Below, piece after piece: positions 25,411 through 35,395 of a stretch of 64,000 nucleotides of DNA. This stretch comes from Vibrio syngnathi. GTDB lineage: Bacteria > Pseudomonadota > Gammaproteobacteria > Enterobacterales > Vibrionaceae. The first letter of the stretch is position 1. Every line of letters starts with the position of its first letter. The stretch is from contig NZ_CP017916.1 of NCBI RefSeq assembly GCF_002119525.1, forward strand, positions 2,480,001 through 2,544,000. Direction: 5' to 3'. Under the pieces are notes generated by a model, which ran no database searches, was not told the DNA's origin, and saw nothing but the letters and a program-made list of their open reading frames with translations. The position numbers and the translations under genes were made by a program.

Positions 25411-25884
25411 TTAGTCGACAGACATGACTTCATAGCAGAACTGTTTATCTGCGACCTTAAACTCAATCTCATCGCCAACTTCTTTCCCCATTAAAGCCAT
25501 ACCAAAAGGGGCATTTGCTGTCACGATAGCAACTTCATTGTTATTCCACGTGACCGACAGTCCCCCGACTCTCGGCCCCATAAAGAAGTGTTTATATTGA
25601 TCATGCTCGTCAATGACCACAACATAGCTGCTCACCGTAATCTTCTCACTATCACGCAGCACTAAGTTACGATAACACTGAATGTCATCTTCACACTCTT
25701 GCACTCTCACGGCTTGTCCATGTGCTAGATACGAGGCTTCTAGCGCCAATGTATCGTACTTATGCTCAGGTACTGTCTCTTCATCGGTCGCAGCATCAAT
25801 AGCGCGTTGAGTAGCAGATTGTGCGATACGTAATCGGGATTCGAGTTGCTCTATGATTATTTGGCGAAGCTCAGACTTATTCAT
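25411..25884 (-). CDS. GreA/GreB-family elongation-factor-like protein
   Basis: A 157-residue protein. The C-terminal half (from about residue 80) fits the GreA/GreB C-terminal domain: VSSYVVVIDEH, GGLSVTWNNNEVAIVTANAPFGMALMGKEVGDEIEF. The N-terminal half is helical with an acidic DEETVPEHKYDT where the Gre coiled-coil tip would be, but it does not align well with true GreA or GreB, so cleavage-factor activity is uncertain. It probably binds RNA polymerase at the secondary channel (inference). It is divergent from the RecQ-type helicase gene. Confidence 0.75.
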   Translation of the reverse strand: MNKSELRQIIIEQLESRLRIAQSATQRAIDAATDEETVPEHKYDTLALEASYLAHGQAVRVQECEDDIQCYRNLVLRDSEKITVSSYVVVIDEHDQYKHFFMGPRVGGLSVTWNNNEVAIVTANAPFGMALMGKEVGDEIEFKVADKQFCYEVMSVD

Positions 25885-26029
25885 ACTATTGGGGTGCTTT
25901 TCTATAGGAGCTACAGAATAGAATTAGGTACAATCAGGTGCAAGACATTTGATTCATCAAGCGACGCTATCATGAATAGGCGCCCGCTTTAGCATCAATA
26001 CGACACTTAATAACTCAGGTAGAACATAA

Positions 26030-27964
26030 ATGATTGAGCAGAAGCTAAAACAAGTATTCGGATTCGACTCACTGCGTCATGGACAAAAGCAAGTCATTGA
26101 TAATGTTCTATCTGGTCATTCGACTGCCGCCATATTCCCAACAGGCTCAGGCAAGTCGCTTTGCTATCAATTGCCAGCATTAGAGTTGCCGCACTTAACC
26201 TTGGTGATATCACCATTGTTAGCCTTAATGAAAGACCAACTCAACTTCTTACACAGTAAGGGAATAAGCGCGGCTGCAATCGAATCAAGCCAAGACAGAC
26301 AAACCACACAACAGGTGATGCAGTCGGTACGTAACGGCGATACTAAAATCCTAATGATCTCAGTTGAACGCTTGAAGAACGAACGCTTTCGCCAGTTTAT
26401 ATCTCAAGTGCCGATCTCGTTACTGGTAGTCGATGAAGCGCACTGTATTTCAGAATGGGGACACAACTTCAGACCAGATTACCTGAAGCTTCCCCAGTAC
26501 CAAAAACAGCTCAATATTCCTCAGGTACTGCTACTGACAGCAACCGCGACCACATCAGTTATCCAAGATATGAAGTCGAAGTTTGCTATCGATGAGGAAC
26601 GTGTGGTGGTTACGGGCTTCTATCGTCAAAATCTCGACCTGTCGATTCAACCTTGCGAACAAACTAGCAAGCTAGAAACCTTGTGCAATGTCGTTAACCA
26701 AGCGTCTCTCGCTCCAACTATTGTTTATGTCACCCTTCAACAAACAGCAGAGATGGTGGCTCAGCAACTTCGTAACGCTGGCGTTAATGCCGTGGCTTAC
26801 CATGCTGGTCTTAAGCCTGAAAATAGAGATGCTATTCAACATCAATTCATGAACGATGACGTGAGCTGCATCGTGGCAACCATTGCTTTTGGTATGGGTG
26901 TCGACAAGTCCAACATTCGCCGAGTGATTCACTTCGACTTACCGAAATCAATCGAAAACTACTCGCAAGAGATAGGCAGAGCAGGACGAGATGGGCAACC
27001 TTCTGAGTGTATATTACTTGCTAACAAGTACGGCCTAAGCACACTAGAGAACTTCGTCTTTGGCGACACGCCAGACAACATATCAATTCAAACTGTCTTA
27101 AAAGAAATATACGAGAACCAAAACATTGCTGCGTCTGGCGCAAACCAATGGGAAATCATGCTCAACCAACTATCGCGTGAGTCCAACATTCGTCAGTTAC
27201 CACTAAAAACGCTACTGGTATATCTCGAAATTGAAGGCGTGATTGAGCCTAAATACAGCTACTTTGCTGACTACAAATTTAAGTTCATTCGCCCGAAACA
27301 ACAGATCACCGAACAGTTCCAAGGCGAACGTCGTCATTTTGTAGAAGCGATTTTCCAATGCTCTCCTCAAGCAAGAGTCTGGTGCCAAGTCGACTTCGAT
27401 GCGCTGTGGACACACTTCCAGACTGATCGTCAGCGTGTTATTGCGGCAATCGATTATTTCAATGAACAAGGTTGGATTGAGTTGGAAAGTAAGCAGATCA
27501 CAGATGTGTATGCGATCCACAACACCTCTGAAGAGATGATGCAGTTATCGGAACGTCTAACTGAATTGTTTAAGGCAAAAGAGAACAGTGAGATAAATCG
27601 CCTTAATCAAATGCTGAGCTTCTTTGAGGCAGACACTTGCCTAAGCTCACGCCTAGCGAGTTACTTTGCCGATGATAAGGCACCAACAAACTGTGGTCAT
27701 TGCTCTGTATGCCGTGGTGAAGTGGCAATATTACCAACCGTCGATGTTGAACCCGTTGACGACGAGACCGTAATGACATGGATTCATGAATTTGTATCTA
27801 AGAGTCAACAATTGATCACCGATGAAGCCATTACGCGTTTTCTATGCGGAATCGCCACCCCGCTTTCAACCAAGCTTAAAGCCAGCAAAATGGTTGGGTA
27901 CGGAAAGCTAGAGCAACAACCATTCAGTGATACCTTAGCGCGAGTTAAACAACTCCCTAGGTAG
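26030..27964 (+). CDS. RecQ-family ATP-dependent DNA helicase lacking an HRDC domain
   Basis: A 644-residue superfamily 2 helicase. Motif I is AAIFPTGSGKSLCYQLP near residue 36, motif II VVDEAHCISEWGHNFRP near 135, motif III TATATTS, and motif VI IGRAGRDGQPSECIL. The RecQ zinc cluster is present but placed late, with CLSSRLASYF followed by CGHCSVC at about residues 545-570. No HRDC domain follows, unlike the canonical RecQ of E. coli. I therefore read it as the second RecQ-like helicase common in Vibrio and not as recQ itself. Its exact repair role is unknown. Confidence 0.88.
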   Translation: MIEQKLKQVFGFDSLRHGQKQVIDNVLSGHSTAAIFPTGSGKSLCYQLPALELPHLTLVISPLLALMKDQLNFLHSKGISAAAIESSQDRQTTQQVMQSVRNGDTKILMISVERLKNERFRQFISQVPISLLVVDEAHCISEWGHNFRPDYLKLPQYQKQLNIPQVLLLTATATTSVIQDMKSKFAIDEERVVVTGFYRQNLDLSIQPCEQTSKLETLCNVVNQASLAPTIVYVTLQQTAEMVAQQLRNAGVNAVAYHAGLKPENRDAIQHQFMNDDVSCIVATIAFGMGVDKSNIRRVIHFDLPKSIENYSQEIGRAGRDGQPSECILLANKYGLSTLENFVFGDTPDNISIQTVLKEIYENQNIAASGANQWEIMLNQLSRESNIRQLPLKTLLVYLEIEGVIEPKYSYFADYKFKFIRPKQQITEQFQGERRHFVEAIFQCSPQARVWCQVDFDALWTHFQTDRQRVIAAIDYFNEQGWIELESKQITDVYAIHNTSEEMMQLSERLTELFKAKENSEINRLNQMLSFFEADTCLSSRLASYFADDKAPTNCGHCSVCRGEVAILPTVDVEPVDDETVMTWIHEFVSKSQQLITDEAITRFLCGIATPLSTKLKASKMVGYGKLEQQPFSDTLARVKQLPR

Positions 27965-28073
27965 GGCATCTCATGTATTGATATAGAAGCTGACTAGGCT
28001 GTGGAGTCTAGTCGGTATTCAAACTCTAGCACTTCCAGCAACACCTCTAAACCTAAACTCTCAGCGCCTTTCC

Positions 28074-29150
28074 CTAAAAGAAACTCAACTGACGCATTTG
28101 GTCTTTGGGTTGTAGCATGACGCTTAAACCAAGCAGGCGTATCTCTCGCCCTTGCTGCCTTTTGAGTATTTCGCTTAACAGCTCTTTGAAGTGTTCGCGA
28201 TCTAAAGAGGCGTGTATGTGCTCAATAGTGGTTTGCTGGAAATCGGCAAACTTGAGCTTAATGCCCTGCTTGATGATCGCTTTACTTGGGCTAGCTTTCT
28301 CTAGACGTGTTTCAAGCTCAGGAAAAAGCTTGTCTTCTATTACCTGCCAACACTCTGCGTAAGTAGAAATATTCTGAGTAAAAGTTCGCTCCACGCCTAC
28401 CGATTTTCGTTCACGCTCAATAATAACTTCTCGGTCATCAATACCATGGCTGCGCTTCCAGAGTGATGCGCCTTGACGGCCAAACCTGAGCAATAGATCT
28501 CGATAGTCAGATTCCTTAATGTCCTTACAAGTAAAGAAGCCAGCTTGATGGAGCTTTTCAATACTGACCTTACCGACACCGGGAATCTTTTCAAGTGGCA
28601 ATTCATCTATCACTGATTGTACGTCTTGTGGAGGTATTACAAATTGACCATTGGGCTTATTCAGATCCGAGGCCACTTTCGCCAAGAACTTTATCGGGGC
28701 GATACCAGCAGAAGCCGTTAAGTTAAGTTCATTCCAAATATCGCGACGAATTGATTCGGCAATCAGTGTTGCCGAGCCACGACACAGCGTCGAATCCGTA
28801 ACATCAAGAAAAGCTTCATCTAAAGAAAGAGGTTCAATGATGGATGTATATCGAGAAAAAATTTCGCGGATCTTTTTCGATATCTCGACGTAAACCGACA
28901 TTCTCCCAGGAACAACCAACAGATTGGGACAAAGCTGCAGCGCCTTTCCCGTTGGCATTGCAGAGCGAATACCAAACTTGCGAGCTTCGTAATTACAAGT
29001 ACTCAAAACCCCACGCTGCTTTTCATGCCCCCCTACTGCGAGTGGTCGATTTCGGTAGGCAGGGTTATCTCTCATTTCCACAGCAGCGTAAAAACAGTCC
29101 ATATCAACATGGATTATTTTTCTTGCTTTCTCTTCACCTGCACTACACAT
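28074..29150 (-). CDS. dinB: DNA polymerase IV (translesion, Y family)
   Basis: A 358-residue error-prone polymerase. The metal-binding residues lie in HVDMDCFYAAVEMRD near the start and SLDEAFLDVTDS near residue 110. The helix-hairpin-helix is IPGVGKVSIEKL, and the C-terminal RQLSFF is the beta-clamp-binding tail. Length is close to E. coli DinB (351). A consensus LexA box overlaps the promoter region 24 bases upstream, so it belongs to the SOS response. It is divergent from the REC-REC-GGDEF gene. Confidence 0.96.
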   Translation of the reverse strand: MCSAGEEKARKIIHVDMDCFYAAVEMRDNPAYRNRPLAVGGHEKQRGVLSTCNYEARKFGIRSAMPTGKALQLCPNLLVVPGRMSVYVEISKKIREIFSRYTSIIEPLSLDEAFLDVTDSTLCRGSATLIAESIRRDIWNELNLTASAGIAPIKFLAKVASDLNKPNGQFVIPPQDVQSVIDELPLEKIPGVGKVSIEKLHQAGFFTCKDIKESDYRDLLLRFGRQGASLWKRSHGIDDREVIIERERKSVGVERTFTQNISTYAECWQVIEDKLFPELETRLEKASPSKAIIKQGIKLKFADFQQTTIEHIHASLDREHFKELLSEILKRQQGREIRLLGLSVMLQPKDQMRQLSFF

Positions 29151-29173
29151 CTAGGAATAATTCAACCTCGCAA

Positions 29174-29189
29174 CTGTATCTATAAACAG
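29174..29189. promoter_or_regulatory. LexA (SOS) box upstream of dinB
   Basis: CTGTATCTATAAACAG is a full CTGT-N8-ACAG match with an AT-rich centre. It ends 24 bases before the dinB start codon; the divergent regulator gene begins 124 bases away. Confidence 0.88.
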
Positions 29190-29313
29190 TATAATCAATT
29201 ATTCTCAGATTTAAAATGATCTGGAGCCCAGCTAAATAGCTTTAACTTCATTAGCCACTTACTATTCTGATAGTATTGTAAGAGAGTATTTAACCTGTAA
29301 GTAGGGATAACTT

Positions 29314-30552
29314 TTGAGTGATAAAATACTAGTAGTCGAAGATAGTCGAGCATTCAGAAACTACCTGTACCAGCAATTGACAAACGATGGCTATGAGGTT
29401 GCACTGGCTGAATCAGTGGCTGAAGCTAAAGCTATCTTAGAGCAAGAGACGGATTTCTTGTGTGCGGTGCTCGATTACTGCTTACCCGATGGCCAAGATG
29501 GCGAGATCATTGATTTGGTACTCGACTATCAGCAAAAAATCATAGTCCTAACCGGCATGTTCAACAACACACTTCGAGAACAAGTACTCGCGAAAGGTGT
29601 AATTGATTACATCCTTAAAGACAGCATGTCGTCAGTCAGTTACTTACTTCCTCTGGTTAATCGAATCTCGAATAACCGATACCATAAAGCCTTAGTTGTT
29701 GATGATTCTGCTGTAGTTCGTCGATATGTAGTGCAACTTCTTGAGCACCAATACATTCAAACGATTCAAGCGGAGGATGGAGAGCAAGCACTAGATCTTC
29801 TCCAAAACGACCCCGACATCACTTTCGTCGTTACCGACCATGACATGCCAAACAAAGATGGCATTTCAATGACCCGTGATATCCGAGTGCACCACGATCG
29901 CAATCAACTCGCTATTCTAGGACTATCTGGCAGTGACGACAGAACCATGACGGCTCGTTTCCTTAAAGCTGGCGCCAACGACTTCCTTTATAAGCCATTT
30001 AACCAAGAAGAGTTCTTCTGTCGTATTCATCAACTACTCGATATGAAAGAAGCCACCAATGAGCTGTTTCGTCATGCCAATGAGGATGCTCTGACCGGGC
30101 TTTGGAACCGCCGCTACCTATTCAATCAAACATGTAAAGGCTGCGAACATCGTAGTATCGCCATGATGGATATCGACTTCTTTAAAAAAGTGAACGATAC
30201 CTACGGTCATGATGGTGGTGATGCGGTACTCATTGAAGTCGGAAAGATCATCAAAAATCATTTTAAAGATGATATAGCCGTTCGTTTCGGCGGTGAAGAG
30301 TTCTGCATTCAATCATGCAGACCATTTGAAGAATTTGTCGACACGTTAGAATCGATGAGAGTTGCGATACAGAACCAAGAGGTTATCCATGACTCGCAAC
30401 GGATTAAAGTCAGCATGAGTATCGGAGCAACCGACTTAGTTGGCAGTTTAGATGAGCAAATAAAAGCCGCAGATGAACTGCTTTATACTGCAAAAGAACA
30501 AGGTAGGAACCAACTGATCTTTGCACGCAACAACATGCAAATCGACCAGTAG
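29314..30552 (+). CDS. Response regulator with two receiver domains and GGDEF output (PleD-like)
   Basis: A 412-residue cytosolic protein. Receiver 1 (1-120) has VVEDSRAF, the phospho-acceptor Asp in AVLDYCLPDG near residue 54, and the Lys in YILKDS. Receiver 2 (125-245) has VVDDSAVVRR, the Asp in VVTDHDMPNKDG, and YKPF. The GGDEF domain (260-410) has an intact RFGGEEF. The inhibitory RxxD site is missing (FKDD). The start is a TTG preceded by AGGGAT; no ATG is available near. No histidine kinase lies beside it, so its input is encoded elsewhere. Confidence 0.9.
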   Translation: MSDKILVVEDSRAFRNYLYQQLTNDGYEVALAESVAEAKAILEQETDFLCAVLDYCLPDGQDGEIIDLVLDYQQKIIVLTGMFNNTLREQVLAKGVIDYILKDSMSSVSYLLPLVNRISNNRYHKALVVDDSAVVRRYVVQLLEHQYIQTIQAEDGEQALDLLQNDPDITFVVTDHDMPNKDGISMTRDIRVHHDRNQLAILGLSGSDDRTMTARFLKAGANDFLYKPFNQEEFFCRIHQLLDMKEATNELFRHANEDALTGLWNRRYLFNQTCKGCEHRSIAMMDIDFFKKVNDTYGHDGGDAVLIEVGKIIKNHFKDDIAVRFGGEEFCIQSCRPFEEFVDTLESMRVAIQNQEVIHDSQRIKVSMSIGATDLVGSLDEQIKAADELLYTAKEQGRNQLIFARNNMQIDQ

Positions 30553-30605
30553 AAATTCGTTTTTTTCCCATTTTTAATACCAAGATAAACGGCGAAACCT
30601 TAAAA

Positions 30606-30645
30606 CTAAAAAAGCTCAAGACGATAATCTTGAGCTTCTTATTTT
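30606..30645. terminator. Bidirectional terminator between the GGDEF regulator and nqrM
   Basis: A 10-bp stem (30612-30621 with 30628-30637) with T-rich tails on both strands, T7 on the minus strand. Confidence 0.82.
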
Positions 30646-30685
30646 AAGGGCATAGATAACTCTATTCCTCTATGACTGTCACCAA

Positions 30686-30940
30686 TTAAGCGATACGGTC
30701 TTTACTCCAAGCCGCTTCTTTTTGTTGACGCTCAGCCAGTTTCTCTTCACGGTATGCTTCACGTGCTTCACGCTTCTTACGCGCGTCACAAGGTTCAGGG
30801 CAGTTACATACTTTATCAATACCAACAGCACCTAAGCCACCACAGCTACCTTTCACAACTTTCTTTTGGATAATATAGCCAATTGACATCGCTGCGATTA
30901 CTGCAAGAAAAACACCAAATGTAATCAGAAATGTATTCAT
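30686..30940 (-). CDS. nqrM: Na+-NQR maturation protein NqrM
   Basis: An 84-residue inner-membrane protein: an N-terminal membrane helix (FLITFGVFLAVIAAMSIGYII) followed by the cysteine motif GSCGGLGAVGIDKVCNCPEPC and a charged tail. NqrM is needed for assembly of the Na+-pumping NADH:quinone reductase, probably delivering iron for the Cys4 site between NqrD and NqrE. All four cysteines are present. It lies 16 bases after apbE and probably shares its mRNA. Confidence 0.93.
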   Translation of the reverse strand: MNTFLITFGVFLAVIAAMSIGYIIQKKVVKGSCGGLGAVGIDKVCNCPEPCDARKKREAREAYREEKLAERQQKEAAWSKDRIA

Positions 30941-30956
30941 AATTATCTCGCTTACC

Positions 30957-31961
30957 TTATTTACCTAAGTATGGCTTAAATGCTTCAGAAGCAACTTCTT
31001 TAAAGCCATCTGCTGTTTTTACCACCATGAACACAGGGATGTTATGTTGGTTTGCGACTTCCAGTCCTTTTTCTTCACCTAAGACCATAAGGCCAGTAGA
31101 TAAACCGTCTGCAGTCATTGAAGACGGATTTAAAACGGTTACAGAAACCACTTTATGATGAAGCGGCTTGCCTGTTTCTGGGTTGATGATGTGTGAGTAA
31201 CGAACACCATCTCGCTCAAAATAGTTGCGGTAGTCACCAGACGTTGCGATCGCCATATCACCAGGCTCGATGATCTCTTGAATGTTGCGTTCGTCAACGC
31301 TTGGCTTCTCGATCGCGATACGCCAACCCACACTTTCACGGTTTAAGCCTTTCAAGCGGATTTCACCGCCCACTTCAACCATGTAGTTGTGGATACCAAT
31401 TGAATCTAGGTAATCAGCAACCACATCCACACCCCAACCTTTTGCGATAGTCGAAAGGTCAACATACAAGTTAGGCAGATCCTTAGTCAGTTTGTTGCCT
31501 TCAATGCTTAGGTGATGAATACCTACCTTAGCTTTGCGAGCCGCAAGCTCTTCGTCCGATGGAACCACTTCAGGACGCGCTTCTGGGCCAAAACCCCACA
31601 AGTTCACTAATGGACCAACCGTCACATCCAATGCACCTTCAGTAAGACCGTTCAAACGAATCGCTTCTTTCACAACGATAGCGGTTTGTTCAGATACTTC
31701 GAATGCATCCGCACCTTTGTGTTGGTTGAAACGGCTCAGCTCTGAGTCTTCACGGTAGGTCGACATTTGATCATTCACTTCTTCAAGTAGACGATCGATC
31801 TCGGTATGAACTTCTTTAGACTCAGGAAATTCATCGCCATTGATATACTTAATGTTATAACTGGTCCCCATTGTCGGGCCACTTAAATGTACTTGCTCTC
31901 TTGCCTGCTCACAGCCCGCAAGAAAAATCAAAGAAGTTAATGCAACAAGCCAAATTCTCAC
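30957..31961 (-). CDS. apbE: FAD:protein FMN transferase lipoprotein
   Basis: A 334-residue periplasmic enzyme that attaches FMN from FAD to a threonine of NqrB and NqrC. The signal peptide RIWLVALTSLIFLAGC ends in a lipobox. Motifs seen are GTSYNIKY, SELSRFNQH, TVGPLVNLWGFG, and YVDLSTIAKGWGVD, with the later TVLNPSSMTADGLSTGLMVLG metal-site region. The frame is open 55 codons further upstream, but the GTG at 31961 has AGGAG seven bases before it and begins the lipoprotein signal. It follows the nqr operon behind a terminator, so it probably has its own promoter. Confidence 0.93.
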   Translation of the reverse strand: MRIWLVALTSLIFLAGCEQAREQVHLSGPTMGTSYNIKYINGDEFPESKEVHTEIDRLLEEVNDQMSTYREDSELSRFNQHKGADAFEVSEQTAIVVKEAIRLNGLTEGALDVTVGPLVNLWGFGPEARPEVVPSDEELAARKAKVGIHHLSIEGNKLTKDLPNLYVDLSTIAKGWGVDVVADYLDSIGIHNYMVEVGGEIRLKGLNRESVGWRIAIEKPSVDERNIQEIIEPGDMAIATSGDYRNYFERDGVRYSHIINPETGKPLHHKVVSVTVLNPSSMTADGLSTGLMVLGEEKGLEVANQHNIPVFMVVKTADGFKEVASEAFKPYLGK

Positions 31962-32079
31962 TTGCTTACTCCTGTCTAATGTTGAGGATTTATATAAGGA
32001 AAAATAAGAGTGAAAAATAGGTATTTTAAATGCCTTACTCTTTCTTATATAAGCCAGTTTGTTGTCACGAGTAGTCTTA

Positions 32080-32114
32080 GAAAAACAAATGGCTGACTCG
32101 TAAGAGTCAGCCAT
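32080..32114 (-). terminator. Terminator of the nqrABCDEF operon
   Basis: An 11-bp perfect stem (32089-32099 with 32104-32114), a GTAA loop and, on the minus strand, TTTGTTTTT. Confidence 0.9.
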
Positions 32115-32135
32115 AATATCAATCACTTAAATGGA

Positions 32136-33362
32136 TTAACCACCGAAGTCATCTAGTAGAATGTTTTCATCTTCTACACCAAGATCTTTCAGCATGCCGA
32201 TAACAGCAGCGTTCATCATTGGTGGACCACACATGTAGTACTCACAGTCTTCAGGAGCTTCGTGATCCTTCAGGTAGTTTTCGTACAATACGTTGTGGAT
32301 GAAACCTGTGTAACCGTCCCAGTTGTCCTCTGGTTGAGGATCAGACAGTGCACAGTGCCACACGAAGTTCTCGTTTGCAGCCGCTAGGCCGTCGAAGTCT
32401 TCAATGTAGAACATCTCACGCTTAGAACGCGCACCGTACCAGTAAGACATCTTACGAGTAGAGTTAAGACGCTTAAGTTGGTCGAAGATATGTGAACGCA
32501 TTGGCGCCATACCTGCACCACCACCGATGAATACCATTTCATTGTCTGTATCTTTAGCAAAGAACTCACCAAATGGACCAGAAATAGTACATTTGTCGCC
32601 TTCTTTAAGAGACCAGATGTATGAAGACATCACACCAGGAGCAACATCAGGGTTGTTTGGCGGCGGAGTTGCGATACGCACGTTAAGCTTGATGATGCCT
32701 TTCTCTTCTGGGTATGAAGCCATAGAGTAAGCACGGATCGAATGCTCTTTAACGATAGACTCGTAACGGAACAAGTTGAACTTATCCCAGTCACCACGGT
32801 ATTCCTCAGGAATATCGTAATCTGCGTATTTCACGTGATGTGGTTCAGCTTCAATCTGAATGTAACCACCCGCGCGGAACGGAACCTCTTCACCTTCAGG
32901 GATAGCTAGAGCCAATTCTTTGATGAAAGTAGCTTCGTTGTTATTCGAGATAACAGTACATTCCCACTTTTTAACACCAAAGATATCTTCGTCTAGTTCA
33001 ATCTCCATGTCAGTTTTCATAGCAACTTGACATGCAAGACGTTCGCCTTCGCGAGCTTCACCTTTTGTGATGTGATCAAGTTCAGTAGGTAAGATGTCGC
33101 CACCACCAGACTTAACTTTTACACGACACTGACCACAAGAGCCACCGCCACCACAAGCAGAAGATACGAAGATACCAGCGCCAGCTAGGGCACCAAGTAG
33201 CTTGCTACCAGGTTGAGTAACGATCGCCTTTTCAGGGTCGCCGTTTACTGAAATAGTGATGTCACCTGATGGTACTAACTTAGACTTAGCGAAAAGAATC
33301 ACTAGAACTAGAGCCAATACAATAATGGTAAACATCGCTACGCCAAGAATAATGCTTTGCAT
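32136..33362 (-). CDS. nqrF: Na+-NQR subunit F (NADH dehydrogenase, 2Fe-2S and FAD)
   Basis: A 408-residue entry subunit of the pump, which takes electrons from NADH. One N-terminal membrane helix is followed by a ferredoxin domain with the iron-sulfur ligands [14 protein letters not shown] plus a later Cys in LACQVAM. The FAD domain has [11 protein letters not shown], and the NADH domain has [15 protein letters not shown] and [16 protein letters not shown]. It is last in nqrABCDEF and is followed by the operon terminator. Confidence 0.98.
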   Translation of the reverse strand: MQSIILGVAMFTIIVLALVLVILFAKSKLVPSGDITISVNGDPEKAIVTQPGSKLLGALAGAGIFVSSACGGGGSCGQCRVKVKSGGGDILPTELDHITKGEAREGERLACQVAMKTDMEIELDEDIFGVKKWECTVISNNNEATFIKELALAIPEGEEVPFRAGGYIQIEAEPHHVKYADYDIPEEYRGDWDKFNLFRYESIVKEHSIRAYSMASYPEEKGIIKLNVRIATPPPNNPDVAPGVMSSYIWSLKEGDKCTISGPFGEFFAKDTDNEMVFIGGGAGMAPMRSHIFDQLKRLNSTRKMSYWYGARSKREMFYIEDFDGLAAANENFVWHCALSDPQPEDNWDGYTGFIHNVLYENYLKDHEAPEDCEYYMCGPPMMNAAVIGMLKDLGVEDENILLDDFGG

Positions 33363-33391
33363 TTGTTATTCCTTATTACTGGGTGCTTACC

Positions 33392-33988
33392 CTACAGTTG
33401 AACACCAGAGAAAGACATAAAGCCTAACGCCATCAAACCAACAGTAATGAACGTGATACCAAGGCCACGTAGACCTGGAGGTACGTCAGAGTACTTCATC
33501 TTCTCACGGATACCCGCAAGAGCAACGATAGCTAACATCCAACCCACACCAGAACCGAAGCCGTAAACAACAGACTCAGCAAAGTTGTAGTCACGAGTTA
33601 CCATGAAAGATACACCACCAAAGATTGCACAGTTAACTGTGATCAATGGAAGGAAGATACCTAGTGCGTTGTACAAAGGTGGGAAGAAACGGTCTAGAAC
33701 CATCTCTAGGATTTGTACAAGTGCAGCGATAACACCGATGAATGCGATGAAGTTAAGGAAACTTAAATCGACACCGGCAACAAGTGCATTTTCTTTTAGG
33801 ATGTGTGTGTAAACAAGGTTGTTTACAGGAACAGCGATTGTAAGTACTACAACTACCGCAACACCAAGACCAAAAGAAGTTTTAACTTTCTTAGAAACCG
33901 CTAGGAATGTACACATACCTAGGAAGAAAGAAAGCGCCATGTTTTCGATGAAAATCGATTTAACTAGCAGACTAATATAATGTTCCAT
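33392..33988 (-). CDS. nqrE: Na+-NQR subunit E
   Basis: A 198-residue inner-membrane subunit with six helices. It pairs with NqrD as an inverted, homologous partner and shares the iron site; the cysteines in [12 protein letters not shown] and [11 protein letters not shown] are in the expected helices. It lies seven bases after nqrD. Confidence 0.98.
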   Translation of the reverse strand: MEHYISLLVKSIFIENMALSFFLGMCTFLAVSKKVKTSFGLGVAVVVVLTIAVPVNNLVYTHILKENALVAGVDLSFLNFIAFIGVIAALVQILEMVLDRFFPPLYNALGIFLPLITVNCAIFGGVSFMVTRDYNFAESVVYGFGSGVGWMLAIVALAGIREKMKYSDVPPGLRGLGITFITVGLMALGFMSFSGVQL

Positions 33989-33995
33989 GACTACC

Positions 33996-34628
33996 TTACC
34001 CCTTCGCTTCTACTTGTTCTGGTTTGAACACACGAATTGCCCAAATCAAGAAACCAATTAGGAAGAATGCAGAAGGTGCTAGAAGCATCAAGCCGTTTGG
34101 CTGATACCAACCACCGTTGCTCACTAGAGGTAGTACTTCCATACCAAATAGTTTGCCAGAGCCTAGAAGCTCACGGAAGAAACCAACAGTGATAAGAACG
34201 AAACCGTAACCAAGACCGTTACCAAGACCATCGATGAAAGATGGGATTGGCGCAGACTTCATTGCGAATGCTTCAGCACGACCCATTACAATACAGTTAG
34301 TAATGATTAGGCCAACGAATACAGATAGCTGCTTAGAGATATCGTATAAGTATGCTTTAAGCACTTGGTCTACCACGATTACTAATGATGCGATAATTGC
34401 CATCTGAACGATGATACGCACACTGTTAGGAATGTGGTTACGGATCAAAGAAACGAAGAAGTTAGACAGAGCAGTAACGAACATTACCGCGATAGTCATA
34501 ACAAATGCAGTTTCTAGCTTAGTGGTTACCGCAAGAGCAGAACACACACCAAGAACCTGTAGCGCGATTGGGTTGTTATCCAACACAGGCGCTAAGATGC
34601 TCTTTTTAATTTCTTTTGCACTAGACAT
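33996..34628 (-). CDS. nqrD: Na+-NQR subunit D
   Basis: A 210-residue inner-membrane subunit with six helices, homologous to NqrE. The cysteines in [15 protein letters not shown] and [16 protein letters not shown] are the iron ligands. Its start overlaps the nqrC stop by one base (coupled translation). Confidence 0.98.
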   Translation of the reverse strand: MSSAKEIKKSILAPVLDNNPIALQVLGVCSALAVTTKLETAFVMTIAVMFVTALSNFFVSLIRNHIPNSVRIIVQMAIIASLVIVVDQVLKAYLYDISKQLSVFVGLIITNCIVMGRAEAFAMKSAPIPSFIDGLGNGLGYGFVLITVGFFRELLGSGKLFGMEVLPLVSNGGWYQPNGLMLLAPSAFFLIGFLIWAIRVFKPEQVEAKG

Positions 34629-35395
34629 TAGTTCAGACCTCCGTCACGAACTTTTGCTAGGAACGGACCAAAGCCCATATCACCTAACCAGAAGTCAAAT
34701 GTATGTTGAACACCAACGCTGGTCAGTGTTGCACCAGAAAGGCCATCTACACCGTGCTCAGAACCTTGAGGAGCGCCACCTTTAACAACCTGAATAGCAG
34801 GTTTGTGGTTTTCGTCGAATAATTTCTTACCAACGAATTGAGCGCGCCAAGTTGGGTTCTCAACTTCACCACCAAGTCCAGGAGTTTCACCTTGCTCGTA
34901 GTAAGTGATACCAGAAACTGTGTTGCCATCAGTTTCTACCGCAACGAATGCGTACATCATTGACCATAGACCGTTACCGTGAACAGGGATGATAACTTTA
35001 GAAGTCTCAGCGCCATCTTTCACAAGGTATACCGTACCCGTGTTAGCACGACGAATGATCTTAGCGATGTCATCTTCAGCTGAAAGCTTAATTGACTGAG
35101 CTGGATCTTTTGCCGCTTTACGTTGGTCGTATGCAGCAGCGTCGCCGTCCACGAAATCGCCAGTAGCGAAATCAACTAGACGAGGTTCGATGTTCTCTGC
35201 GTACAATGCTGGGATATTACCCGCAAGTTCAATGCCTGCAACTTCAAGGATCTTAGTTTGCTGATCCAGAACTGCGTTAGCTTGTTGCTTAGGTTTAAGA
35301 ACAACTGCAGCTGTTGAAACGATGATTGAGCACACTAGGCTCAATGCGATAACAACAAACAGCGTCTTTTTAATGCTATCGTTATTACTTGCCAT
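34628..35395 (-). CDS. nqrC: Na+-NQR subunit C (covalent FMN)
   Basis: A 255-residue protein with one N-terminal membrane helix and a periplasmic domain. The FMN is bound through a phosphodiester to the Thr of the motif [15 protein letters not shown] near residue 220, added by ApbE. Its start overlaps the end of nqrB by 11 bases. Confidence 0.97.
   Translation of the reverse strand: MASNNDSIKKTLFVVIALSLVCSIIVSTAAVVLKPKQQANAVLDQQTKILEVAGIELAGNIPALYAENIEPRLVDFATGDFVDGDAAAYDQRKAAKDPAQSIKLSAEDDIAKIIRRANTGTVYLVKDGAETSKVIIPVHGNGLWSMMYAFVAVETDGNTVSGITYYEQGETPGLGGEVENPTWRAQFVGKKLFDENHKPAIQVVKGGAPQGSEHGVDGLSGATLTSVGVQHTFDFWLGDMGFGPFLAKVRDGGLN

Noticed and set aside
31962-32126. 55-codon N-terminal extension of apbE
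   Set aside because: It runs through the intergenic terminator region, and the lipoprotein signal begins at the GTG at 31961 behind an AGGAG.
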